Shown: piece by piece, positions 25,936 to 33,766 of the stretch | Position numbering within the stretch: the stretch's first letter is position 1 | Layout of the letters: each line of letters starts with the position of its first letter | Translations under genes and position numbers: made by a program | Source of the DNA: Pantanalinema sp. GBBB05 | Lineage (GTDB): Bacteria; Cyanobacteriota; Cyanobacteriia; Leptolyngbyales; Leptolyngbyaceae | Length of the DNA: 41,474 nt | Direction: 5' to 3' | NCBI GenBank assembly: GCA_016743235.1 | Contig: VRZD01000049.1 | Coordinates: 1 to 41,474, forward strand | The notes under the pieces: model-generated | The model's database searches: none | Told to the model about the DNA's origin: nothing | What the model saw: the letters and a program-made list of their open reading frames with translations, nothing else

Positions 25936-25991
25936 GCTTCTACAGAGCCTCCTGGGGATCCTTTAGATTATTGTGAATTAGAAATCACCTC

Positions 25992-27260
25992 ATGAATGAC
26001 CAAACTCAACCCCAGAATCAAGATGCTGTTCTGGGTGGTCAAGCACCACCGACAGGTGCAGTTTTGGGAGGACTTGATAGGATCAAGCAACGGTTCTCCA
26101 GTGGTATTTGGGATCAACAACTTGCTGCCGCGACCCAGGCACTCCAATATGGAGAGGTAGGGTTCAACTTACTCTTACAAGTTCTCAAACAACCGGAGCC
26201 GAGCCAATTGCGCTGGGCGGTTTATGAGGTACTGAGCCGCAAAACGGAACCTGAAATCGAAGCGGTCGTTTTTCAATATAGTCCCTACCGCTCCTTTCAA
26301 CACCTTCTGACGTTATTTCCAAGCGATGTCGGGCGATCGCATCTCTTTGCCATTAGTCCCGATTCCAAACAGCTTGTAACGTATAGTTCAGAAGCAGCGC
26401 TGAAAGTTTGGGATTTAGAGACGGGTGATCTCCTACGCTCCTTTCCCCTGAGTGAAACAACAAAATGTCATTACGCCATTGCGATCAGTCCTGATGGAGA
26501 GTATTGCTTTATTGCATATTTATCAAATCATATTCAAATCAGAAACTTGAGAACTGGAGAGACGATTGAAGAACTTGAATGTAACGTTTCTAATATCAAG
26601 TCACTTGTGGTCAGTCCCGATCATCAAACATTAATCATTGCTGCGATCGGGGGTCTAGAAGCTCTGGACTTGAAGACGAAGAAATTGTATCCCTTGGAAA
26701 GGGGCTACACAGATAAACCTAAATTCAGCTTAGATGGGGAACTGCTGCTGTATGAAACGGCTGAACATGTAGAAAGCTGGACTCCACAACGGTTTATTAG
26801 AGTTCGGAATTTAGAAAGTGGAGAACTACATTCTAAATTGCTTTGGCATGTATGGCGACCCTGGTCTGCTGCCCAAATTAGCCCAGATAAACGGACAATT
26901 GTAGGAGTGGATACCACTAGTCTTGTGCAGCAATGGAATCTTGAAACAGGAGCACAATTGCATCAGCTACAACTCAATACAGTACATAAAAGTTATCCTT
27001 TTAGTGCTGCCTTTAGCCCAGATGGACAAACCCTACTTGAAGTTTATACCCAGGGTGAAGTGAAGCTATGGAATTGGCAAACTGGAAAACTTTTATGCCT
27101 AATTCAAGGACATCCTATACAAGCAAAATGCGACTATCAATCTTTATTTGCTACTTTCACTCCCAACGGACGATTTGCAGTTGCTAGCGGGAGAAATAGC
27201 ACAATTCATATCTGGGGAACTTCTCCAGAAGATAAAACAAAATCCACATTTGTTCTGTAA
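25992..27260 (+). CDS. VLGG-module protein with WD40 repeats, paralogue 1
   Basis: 422 residues. The N-terminal ~95 residues are the module shared by ten genes here: DAVLGGQAPPTGAVLGGL (motifs at 13-16 and 24-27, only 11 residues apart), then helices ending in QLRWAVYEVLSR. From about residue 110 there are degenerate WD40 repeats with KVWDLETGDLL, QIRNLRTGETI, QQWNLETGAQL, KLWNWQTGKLL and IHIWG, each preceded by an SPD or SPDGQ turn; perhaps six to seven blades, thus a propeller for protein contacts. No signal peptide or enzyme motif. It starts the ~15-kb plus-strand gene run. The cluster function is unknown; the fusion suggests a common tag placed on a binding scaffold. Confidence 0.85.
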   Translation: MNDQTQPQNQDAVLGGQAPPTGAVLGGLDRIKQRFSSGIWDQQLAAATQALQYGEVGFNLLLQVLKQPEPSQLRWAVYEVLSRKTEPEIEAVVFQYSPYRSFQHLLTLFPSDVGRSHLFAISPDSKQLVTYSSEAALKVWDLETGDLLRSFPLSETTKCHYAIAISPDGEYCFIAYLSNHIQIRNLRTGETIEELECNVSNIKSLVVSPDHQTLIIAAIGGLEALDLKTKKLYPLERGYTDKPKFSLDGELLLYETAEHVESWTPQRFIRVRNLESGELHSKLLWHVWRPWSAAQISPDKRTIVGVDTTSLVQQWNLETGAQLHQLQLNTVHKSYPFSAAFSPDGQTLLEVYTQGEVKLWNWQTGKLLCLIQGHPIQAKCDYQSLFATFTPNGRFAVASGRNSTIHIWGTSPEDKTKSTFVL

Positions 27261-27311
27261 ATGATGATTTGTTTCTAATGCAATCGCTCTGACTCAATCA
27301 ATAAAATCGCA

Positions 27312-28256
27312 ATGACAGATTCCTTCCCTTTGCCTCAATCGTCTGATGCTATTTTGGGTAGTCAAGCCCCACCAACAGGAGCGATTTTAGGTGGGTTGGC
27401 AGGCATTAAGCAACGGTTAGCCAACCCCGCAGGCAATCATCAAGCGACCCTTGCTGATGCACTGAATTATGGACAACCAGGACTGAATTTGCTGATGCAA
27501 ATCCTATTAGAAGCAGAATTTCTGAATTCGGAACAACTGCAACAAGCTGCCTACGATGTCCTGCGCGATCGTCCGGAACCCAACGTGCAAAGTGTCCTCC
27601 GCACCTACAATCCTTACCCCTACTTTGCATGCCTGAATACCCATCTTTATAGTGGAGATGCCGTAATGGGATTGTTTGGGACGGAGCCGTTTGTGCGATC
27701 GGTGGTTCTCAGCCCAGATGGGCAAACGTTAGTTGGTCGGAGTGGGGCAACCATTCAAGCCTTGAGCATGAAAACAGGACATATCCTCACAACATTCGTG
27801 TTACCGATCAGAACGGATGATGTCAATGCTGCGATCGGCGAATGGTATCCCCACTTGAAGGTTTGGAGCATCCGAAATGGAGAAATTGATCGTCAAGCTG
27901 GATACGCAGATTCTCATCTTGCGTTCTTTCCAGATGGGCAAACGGTTGCTAGCGGTGGCAATGACGGTACAGTCCGGCTTTGGAGTCGCCATACTGGAAC
28001 TTTGATGGGTACGTTACACGAAACTCGAAGTGTTGTGAATGCAGTTGCCGTCAGTCCCAATGGCCAAACGTTGGTGGATGGGACATATAGCCCTGTAATA
28101 ACCATTTGGTATGTGCCGACAAAACAAATGCTACAAACCTTAACCGGACATACTCACTCCATTTTATCAGTCACCATCAGTACCAATAAACAATGGATTG
28201 TCAGTGGTAGCCGAGATGGAACCATCAAAATATGGGGGATGCCATCAACGGTTTAG
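27312..28256 (+). CDS. VLGG-module protein with WD40 repeats, paralogue 2
   Basis: 314 residues. The shared module begins with DAILGSQAPPTGAILGGLAG (ILGS at 14-17, ILGG at 25-28, 11 apart as in the first WD40 paralogue), followed by KQRLANP and LNYGQPGLNLLMQIL. The WD40 part is shorter, with about four to five blades: KVWSIRNGEID, VRLWSRHTGTLMGTL, ITIWYVPTKQML and IKIWG. It may need partners to complete a propeller or may have lost blades. It follows the first WD40 gene by 51 nt. The two WD40 paralogues are the only ones with the shortened linker, which suggests a common origin. Confidence 0.85.
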   Translation: MTDSFPLPQSSDAILGSQAPPTGAILGGLAGIKQRLANPAGNHQATLADALNYGQPGLNLLMQILLEAEFLNSEQLQQAAYDVLRDRPEPNVQSVLRTYNPYPYFACLNTHLYSGDAVMGLFGTEPFVRSVVLSPDGQTLVGRSGATIQALSMKTGHILTTFVLPIRTDDVNAAIGEWYPHLKVWSIRNGEIDRQAGYADSHLAFFPDGQTVASGGNDGTVRLWSRHTGTLMGTLHETRSVVNAVAVSPNGQTLVDGTYSPVITIWYVPTKQMLQTLTGHTHSILSVTISTNKQWIVSGSRDGTIKIWGMPSTV

Positions 28257-28344
28257 GATTACGAAAAATTTTGTTTTGCAGGTTGTGGGAGCAATTTTGG
28301 GAATCCTGCACAAAGTTTTCTCTTGTTCTTCTCTTTCCATTACC

Positions 28345-29619
28345 ATGACTCATTCCAACTCTGATCCCCATTCCTCAGATGCTGTGCTGGGCGGCAACAA
28401 CCCTGCTCCTCGTCAAGGTGCGATTCTGGGCGGCATTGAAGGCATTTTGCAAAAACTCAGTAATCCTGACCTGACGATTCGGTTAGAAGCTTTGGAGCAA
28501 GCCTGGAGGTATGGGGATGCCGGACGAAGTTGTTTGGAGCAAGCCCTCAGCGATCGCTCAAAGACAGTCCGAAGACGGGCTCGTTGGCTTTTACGCCAGT
28601 CCAAAAACACTGACACATTGCTGCCTCCTCTGCCCCTATGGAACTTAACAGAACGGTTGGCTGGCTATCCAGGTTACAGTGGCACTCATGTCACGCGTTT
28701 TGCCAATCGAGAGGTGCAAGAGTTTCAGAGCGGACAGTCCTTATCCAATCCTCAACACACGGCTTACGCCTTGCGCTCCGATTACGAGGATGAGAATGGC
28801 ATGACGAATGGGCTGAATGCCTTGCTCAATGCTCCAGAAGCTGAACAAATTGAAGCCTTGGTATTTGGGATGTGGGACGATGGGGAAGGAGTTTGTACAG
28901 GAGATTCATCCTCACAAGGGTTAGTGGAGCAGCTAGCATCGTTGAGCGATCGCTTACCCAACTTGAAAGCCTTATTGATTGGCGATATCACCTATGAGGA
29001 GTGTGAGATTTCTTGGCTAGTCCAGAGTGATATGAGTCCCCTGTTACAAGCCTACCCACAGTTAGAAGTATTGCAAGTGCGAGGCGGAGGGAGTTTAGAG
29101 TTTCAACCCACAGAAAACGCGCTCCATAAGAAATTAAAGGCACTCATTCTGGAAACGGGCGGATTGAGCCGGGAGACAGTGCTGCAAATTTATGCATGGG
29201 ATCTTCCAGCCCTGGAACATTTGGAATTCTGGTTTGGTAGTGATAATTATGGTGGGGACTGCTGGGAACAAGATTTAGCCCCAATTCTAGATGAACTTAT
29301 ATTCCCTAATTTGGCTTACCTGGGTCTACGTAATAGTCAGTTCGCCGATGATATGATCGATCGCTTGGTTCAATCTCCCCTGCTAGCTGGTCTGCAAGTC
29401 CTCGATTTGTCACTCGGCACACTCTCGGATGAGGGGGCCGCTAAGCTACTGGAATGCGCAGCGATTCGAGATTTAGAAATCCTCAATGTTTCAGAAAGTT
29501 ATCTTTCGGGAGCCATGATTGATCAATTGCAATCTCTTGGCATTCAAGTGCTTGCAGACAGGCAACGCACAGAAGAGTACGAGGATGAGGACGATCGCTA
29601 TTGTGCGGTTGCGGAATAA
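28345..29619 (+). CDS. VLGG-module fused to STM4015-type leucine-rich repeat protein, paralogue 1
   Basis: 424 residues from the ATG at 28345. Upstream in-frame starts would overlap the preceding WD40 gene and add unrelated sequence, and 28345 restores the shared N-terminus. The module reads DAVLGGNNPAPRQGAILGGIEG (14-17, 27-30) and then LEALEQAWRYGDAG. The body matches STM4015-family leucine-rich repeat proteins as I know them: EAEQIEALVFGMWDDG, LPNLKALLIGDITYEECEIS, LLQAYPQLEVLQVRGGG, LKALILETGGLSRETV, LPALEHLEFWFG and YLGLRNSQFADD. STM4015 genes sit with STM4011-4014 in Salmonella and actinobacteria, as they do here. The role is unknown; LRRs imply protein or peptide recognition. Confidence 0.88.
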   Translation: MTHSNSDPHSSDAVLGGNNPAPRQGAILGGIEGILQKLSNPDLTIRLEALEQAWRYGDAGRSCLEQALSDRSKTVRRRARWLLRQSKNTDTLLPPLPLWNLTERLAGYPGYSGTHVTRFANREVQEFQSGQSLSNPQHTAYALRSDYEDENGMTNGLNALLNAPEAEQIEALVFGMWDDGEGVCTGDSSSQGLVEQLASLSDRLPNLKALLIGDITYEECEISWLVQSDMSPLLQAYPQLEVLQVRGGGSLEFQPTENALHKKLKALILETGGLSRETVLQIYAWDLPALEHLEFWFGSDNYGGDCWEQDLAPILDELIFPNLAYLGLRNSQFADDMIDRLVQSPLLAGLQVLDLSLGTLSDEGAAKLLECAAIRDLEILNVSESYLSGAMIDQLQSLGIQVLADRQRTEEYEDEDDRYCAVAE

Positions 29620-29630
29620 AGGAGATTGAA

Positions 29631-30875
29631 ATGTTTGACTTAACACCGCAACCACGTAGATTCGATGCCGTTTTGGGAGGAGAAACTTTGTCTCCCTTAA
29701 CAGGAGCCGTGTTGGGTGGTTGGACGGGAGCAAAGCAACGACTGGAAAGTGATTCGATCGTGGCTCGATTAGCGGCTCTTAAGGAAATAATTCAGTACGG
29801 TGATCGTGGCATTGATCTAGTAATTCAAGCATTGAACGATCCAGCCAAACCTGTTCGCCGCCTCGCCTGCCGTTTGCTGCGACAAGAAGAACGCGGACAA
29901 GATTTTTTACTCAACCATCAACCACTGGGTTATTTCACAACGTTTGTAGACTGGCAGGTTGAACCCTACGACCCGCAGGTGGGCATCACTGACCCCGAAA
30001 TGAATGCCTATGCCGTTCGTATGGCGAATACAGGACGGGAGCATACCTATGATTTGAGCCAGTTTGAGGCACTTCTTCAGGATCCACGAGTGGCAGACCT
30101 GCAAGCTCTGGTGTTTGAAATCGACTACAACATCCGGGAGCCAAAGCGTCCATTTAGCGTGGCGGTAACAGCCATTTGTGAGGCTCAAGCCAGGTTACCC
30201 AGTCTGAAGGCATTGTCTGTGAAAGATAGTGAGGATGGAGACTTCGACTGTTCTACATCTAGGTTGATTGTTTCAGATTTTCACCTATTGCTCAAGGCAT
30301 TTCCGCATCTAGAAGTGTTGCAACTCCATGGTGCAAATTTTGATTCTCAAACGATTTCAGACTGGGTAGGTCTACACCACAGCAGGTTGAAAACGTTAAT
30401 GATTCATGTTCCGACTTTAAGACCAAGAGAGATTGAACAGTTTTGTGCAATGAAATTACCAAGGTTGGAATATTTCGATATGTGGCTATACCCTGACAGA
30501 GCACCGGGTGAGCTAGTGGCCAGAGCAATGACATCTCTTCTTGTAGGTGAGAGTTATCCAAACTTGAAATATCTAGGCATGTGTGGTTGCCTAGATGGCG
30601 ATACTTTAATCAAAAGGATTATCAAAAGCCCGATCATGAACCAGCTTATAGGTCTTGATTTGAAGATAAACGACATCACCGATGTAGGAGCAGAAGTGCT
30701 ATGGCGAAATCAGGATCAATTGCCAAACCTTAAATTCCTGGATCTCTCTAGAAATTACATTCGTGAATATATGGTCGCCCAGTTTCAGAAATTACCTTGC
30801 CAGGTTGAAATTGCTGATCAAACAAAGATATGGCTCTGCGGTCGCTGGTTTTTAGACGGACTTTCAGACGAATGA
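29631..30875 (+). CDS. VLGG-module fused to STM4015-type leucine-rich repeat protein, paralogue 2
   Basis: 414 residues; the ATG at 29631 is chosen because GGAG lies just upstream and it gives the family N-terminus. The module is DAVLGGETLSPLTGAVLGG (14-17, 27-30), then LAALKEIIQYGDRGIDLVIQ and PVRRLACRLLR. The repeat body is more divergent than paralogue 1 but keeps the STM4015 layout: VADLQALVFEIDYN, LPSLKALSVKDSE, LLKAFPHLEVLQLHG, LKTLMIHV, LPRLEYFDMWL, LKYLGMCG, IGLDLKINDITDVGAE and LKFLDLSRNYI. It is 11 nt after paralogue 1 and 4 nt before the ATP-grasp gene, clearly one operon. A tandem duplication followed by divergence is likely. Confidence 0.85.
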   Translation: MFDLTPQPRRFDAVLGGETLSPLTGAVLGGWTGAKQRLESDSIVARLAALKEIIQYGDRGIDLVIQALNDPAKPVRRLACRLLRQEERGQDFLLNHQPLGYFTTFVDWQVEPYDPQVGITDPEMNAYAVRMANTGREHTYDLSQFEALLQDPRVADLQALVFEIDYNIREPKRPFSVAVTAICEAQARLPSLKALSVKDSEDGDFDCSTSRLIVSDFHLLLKAFPHLEVLQLHGANFDSQTISDWVGLHHSRLKTLMIHVPTLRPREIEQFCAMKLPRLEYFDMWLYPDRAPGELVARAMTSLLVGESYPNLKYLGMCGCLDGDTLIKRIIKSPIMNQLIGLDLKINDITDVGAEVLWRNQDQLPNLKFLDLSRNYIREYMVAQFQKLPCQVEIADQTKIWLCGRWFLDGLSDE

Positions 30876-30879
30876 TTTC

Positions 30880-32019
30880 ATGCTCAAGCTTATTCTGATC
30901 GCCAATCCTGAAACTCGTCGAGTAGAACTTTTTCAGCAAGCATTGACTCGCTTTGGTTTACCGCCTGCTGAACTGATCTCCTACGAAACGTTGTTAACCG
31001 AGCAGTATGCTCTAGATAAATGGAATGCTCCTAATCTCTGGTTTCGCTTTGATGCTCCAGAACGGAATTTTACTGTCGATCGCGCCTTGATTGCCGCAGG
31101 TGCCACTGTAAATGATGGAGGACGACATCAACGCATTGGGGCGATCGCGGCTTACCACCTTCCAGCCGATAAAGGACGTATTCTCTATCCCCGCCAATGG
31201 TATTTGGGCTGGCGACAACGATTGCAGGATTGGGCAGGACAAATCCATGGTCGTGTATTCAATCATCCAGCAGACATCATCACGATGTTCGACAAAGTTC
31301 AGTGTCAGCGGATTTTAGCGGATCACAATATTCCAGTGCCACGATCGCTGAATCAGCATTCTTCCATTCGCAGCTATGAGCACTTGCGTGAACAAATGAA
31401 TGCTCAAGACTGTCAGCGCGTGTTTGTTAAACTAGCGCATGGGTCTTCTGCTTCTGGCGTAGTTGCCTATGAGCGGCGAGGAACCGCAGAACGGGCAGTA
31501 ACAACCGTTGAGCGGGTGATAGAACAGGGAGAACGGCGATTCTATAACTCCCGCAAAATTCGCCAATATTGTGATTCTCATGAGATTGCCGATATTATCA
31601 ATTTTTTATTAAACGAATCGGCGCAAGTCGAAGCGTGGATGCCCAAAGCGCGCTTGGAAGGACGAGAATTTGATGCACGGGTAGTTGTGATTGCTGGCAA
31701 AGCGCGGCAGGTGGTTTTGCGGGTAGGTAATAGCCCGATGACTAACTTACATTTGGGCAACGATCGCCGTGAAGTCTCTGCTTTACCAAAGTCACTGTCA
31801 CCCCAGTATTGGAGCGAGATGCTACATACCTGTGAACGAGCCGCTGCCTGTTTTCCTCGTAGTTTTTACTGCGGTATTGATTTATTGATTGCTCCCAATT
31901 TGCGCGATCACTACATCCTGGAACTGAATGCATTTGGCGATTTACTCCAGGGAATTACATGGCAGGGATGGGATACCTATACAACAGAGATTGCTATGCT
32001 GTTGGAAGAGAAGTTTTGA
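30880..32019 (+). CDS. STM4014-family ATP-grasp protein
   Basis: 379 residues. The N-terminal ~120 residues are a pre-ATP-grasp region (LILIANPETRRVELFQQAL, then WFRFDAPERNF). The ATP-grasp core shows ADHNIPVPRSL, VFVKLAHGSSASGVVAYER (glycine-rich nucleotide loop), DARVVVIAGKARQVVLRVG and the metal-binding end CGIDLLIAP...YILELNAFGD. ATP-grasp enzymes join a carboxylate to an amine or thiol through an acyl phosphate, so this may ligate or modify a peptide side chain or terminus. I recognise the STM4014 family from its fixed neighbours STM4013, 4012 and 4011, all present here in the same order. Substrate unknown. Confidence 0.85.
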   Translation: MLKLILIANPETRRVELFQQALTRFGLPPAELISYETLLTEQYALDKWNAPNLWFRFDAPERNFTVDRALIAAGATVNDGGRHQRIGAIAAYHLPADKGRILYPRQWYLGWRQRLQDWAGQIHGRVFNHPADIITMFDKVQCQRILADHNIPVPRSLNQHSSIRSYEHLREQMNAQDCQRVFVKLAHGSSASGVVAYERRGTAERAVTTVERVIEQGERRFYNSRKIRQYCDSHEIADIINFLLNESAQVEAWMPKARLEGREFDARVVVIAGKARQVVLRVGNSPMTNLHLGNDRREVSALPKSLSPQYWSEMLHTCERAAACFPRSFYCGIDLLIAPNLRDHYILELNAFGDLLQGITWQGWDTYTTEIAMLLEEKF

Positions 32020-32087
32020 GTTGAAGCGATAAATTACAAATTCATTGTAGACCCAACTATGGATCAATCTCAGAATCAACAAGTACA

Positions 32088-32129
32088 AATTATGAATTAT
32101 GAATTATGAATTACGAACTATAAATTACA
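32088..32129. repeat. Heptamer tandem repeat (STRR-like), six units
   Basis: AATTATG occurs three times exactly, followed by AATTACG, AACTATA and AATTACA. Such heptamer short tandem repeats are typical of filamentous cyanobacteria. The array overlaps the first codons of the STM4013-like gene, so the residues NYELRTINYN are repeat-derived. Confidence 0.85.
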
Positions 32130-32914
32130 ATCTGATCGTCGGTACTCATGACATCATCTTTCTCACCTTTGATACACTGCGCTATGATGTTGCTCAATCT
32201 CTGTGGCGAGCTGGACGTACTCCTAATCTAGCGGCACTTCTACCCGATACTGGCTGGGAAAAACGGCATTCTCCCGGTAGCTTCACCTATGCCGCTCACC
32301 ACGCTTTTTTTGCTGGATTTTTGCCCACGCCGATCGCACCCGGTATCCATTCCCGTCCATTCGCACTGCAATTTGAGGGGAGTACCACGATCGCGCCTGA
32401 AACCTGTGTGCTTGATGCCGCCAGCCTTCCAGAAGGGTTGGCAAACTGGGGCTATCGCACGATCTGCATTGGCGGGGTTGGGTTCTTTAATCAACGCAAT
32501 CCGCTTGGCAAGGTTTTGCCTGGTTTATTTCAAGAACACTATTGGAGACCGGATCTGGGTGTCACTGATCCCAATTCCAGCACTCATCAAGTGGCGTTAG
32601 CCTGCGATCGCCTGAATGCACTCCCTCCCAACCAGCGAGTTTTCCTATTTATCAATCTGTCTGCCTTACATCAACCCAATTATTTCTATCTGCCCGGAGC
32701 GACTACGGATTCCATTGAAACCCATGCTGCTGCCCTGGAATACATCGATCACGCCCTTGTGCCTCTGTGGCAGACCTTACGCGATCGGGCTCCCACCTTT
32801 GGCATTCTCTGCTCGGATCATGGCACCACCTATGGTGAAGATGGCTACACTGGACATCGACTTGCTCATCCCCATGTCTGGACAGTTCCCTACGCGGAGG
32901 TGCTTCTGCAATGA
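32099..32914 (+). CDS. STM4013/SEN3800-family hydrolase (alkaline phosphatase/sulfatase-like)
   Basis: 271 residues from the ATG at 32099. The first ~14 residues come from the heptamer repeat array, so the true start may lie further in, near IVGTHDIIFL. The protein has the alkaline-phosphatase superfamily metal sites DIIFLTFDTLRYDVAQ and CSDHGTTYGEDGYTGHR. The HSPGSFTYAAHHAFFAGFLP block is the place where the nucleophile of this superfamily normally sits. STM4013 proteins are annotated hydrolases of unknown substrate. They could remove a phosphate, sulfate or phosphonate group during a modification pathway. It lies between the ATP-grasp and radical SAM genes. No signal peptide is seen. Confidence 0.82.
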   Translation: MNYELRTINYNLIVGTHDIIFLTFDTLRYDVAQSLWRAGRTPNLAALLPDTGWEKRHSPGSFTYAAHHAFFAGFLPTPIAPGIHSRPFALQFEGSTTIAPETCVLDAASLPEGLANWGYRTICIGGVGFFNQRNPLGKVLPGLFQEHYWRPDLGVTDPNSSTHQVALACDRLNALPPNQRVFLFINLSALHQPNYFYLPGATTDSIETHAAALEYIDHALVPLWQTLRDRAPTFGILCSDHGTTYGEDGYTGHRLAHPHVWTVPYAEVLLQ

Positions 32915-32996
32915 TCACTGCGATCGTATGGAGGTTGCAATTCTGGGAATACTGGATACAGGATACCTTTAAAACTTCTACCAGCGTCTCAATCTC

Positions 32997-33722
32997 ATGT
33001 CCAACGAGCCATCTACAGAACAAAAACTCGCCCAGAAGTTACTGCAAACAGTGCAGGCACTTTACACTGATCAGCACACCTTTCAACAGGTGGACTGCAA
33101 CACGTTTCGTCATCTAGATCAAAAGTTTTATCAGCAGGCTCAAAAGAACCTGGAGAAGCTAGGGTTTCGCCACATCACCGATATTGAAGATGTGACGGTT
33201 ACCCAAACGAATCCTGCCCATCACACGTTTATTCGAGTTTTATTGAGTGGCGATCGGACAATGGTGAGTGCCTGCTACCACTTCCCCCTATCCTGGTTAG
33301 TGCGTTTGTTGCAGTGGGTTGGGTTAGCTCCCAAAGGTGGCAAAGTTATTGATTTGGAGAGTGAGTTATCGGATGGCAGCTTTTTGGTTACGGCAAACAC
33401 ATTAGGACTGGATACGATGGCAGATGTCCCTGGTATCTATCGGCAGCAATTGCCGCACAACACCTCGGCTGAGCAACTGCTGACTCGGCATCGTGAAAAA
33501 CTGAGGGAATTGAGTCAAGCGGGAATTCAGCCTGTCAAGGTGAATAACTATGAGGAAATTGAAGCGGCGCAACACCGACTGCAAGCCATTAAAAGTGGCT
33601 ATCGTGCCTCGGTTGGTTTCGTCACTGATGAGGATATTGATAGGACGGCAAGGACTGACCAGCAGCAAACGGCTGAAACCTTGAAACAGGCATTGCGGGA
33701 TCTGCGATCGTCAGCCGAGTAA
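32997..33722 (+). CDS. Conserved hypothetical protein inside the STM4011-4014 cassette
   Basis: 241 residues, not recognised. It has an N-terminal helical segment (QKLLQTVQALYTDQHTF, FRHLDQKFYQQAQKNLEKLG), a central beta-rich part (FRHITDIEDVTVTQTNP, FIRVLLSGDRTMVSACYHF, VIDLESELSDGSFLVTAN), and a C-terminal helical tail with QQTAETLKQALRDL. The centre resembles proteins annotated only as hypothetical in cyanobacteria. There is no signal peptide or membrane segment and no metal motif. It sits 82 nt after the STM4013 gene and 44 nt before the STM4012 gene, so it interrupts the canonical order; it could be an added component or an unrelated insertion. Confidence 0.7.
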   Translation: MSNEPSTEQKLAQKLLQTVQALYTDQHTFQQVDCNTFRHLDQKFYQQAQKNLEKLGFRHITDIEDVTVTQTNPAHHTFIRVLLSGDRTMVSACYHFPLSWLVRLLQWVGLAPKGGKVIDLESELSDGSFLVTANTLGLDTMADVPGIYRQQLPHNTSAEQLLTRHREKLRELSQAGIQPVKVNNYEEIEAAQHRLQAIKSGYRASVGFVTDEDIDRTARTDQQQTAETLKQALRDLRSSAE

Positions 33723-33766
33723 GTACTGGTCGCAAACGGCTCTCACCTCATTACCCTGATTACCCT

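Noticed and set aside
28198..28344. Upstream extension of the first LRR gene
   Set aside because: It overlaps the end of the preceding WD40 gene and adds sequence absent from all family members; the ATG at 28345 restores the shared N-terminus.
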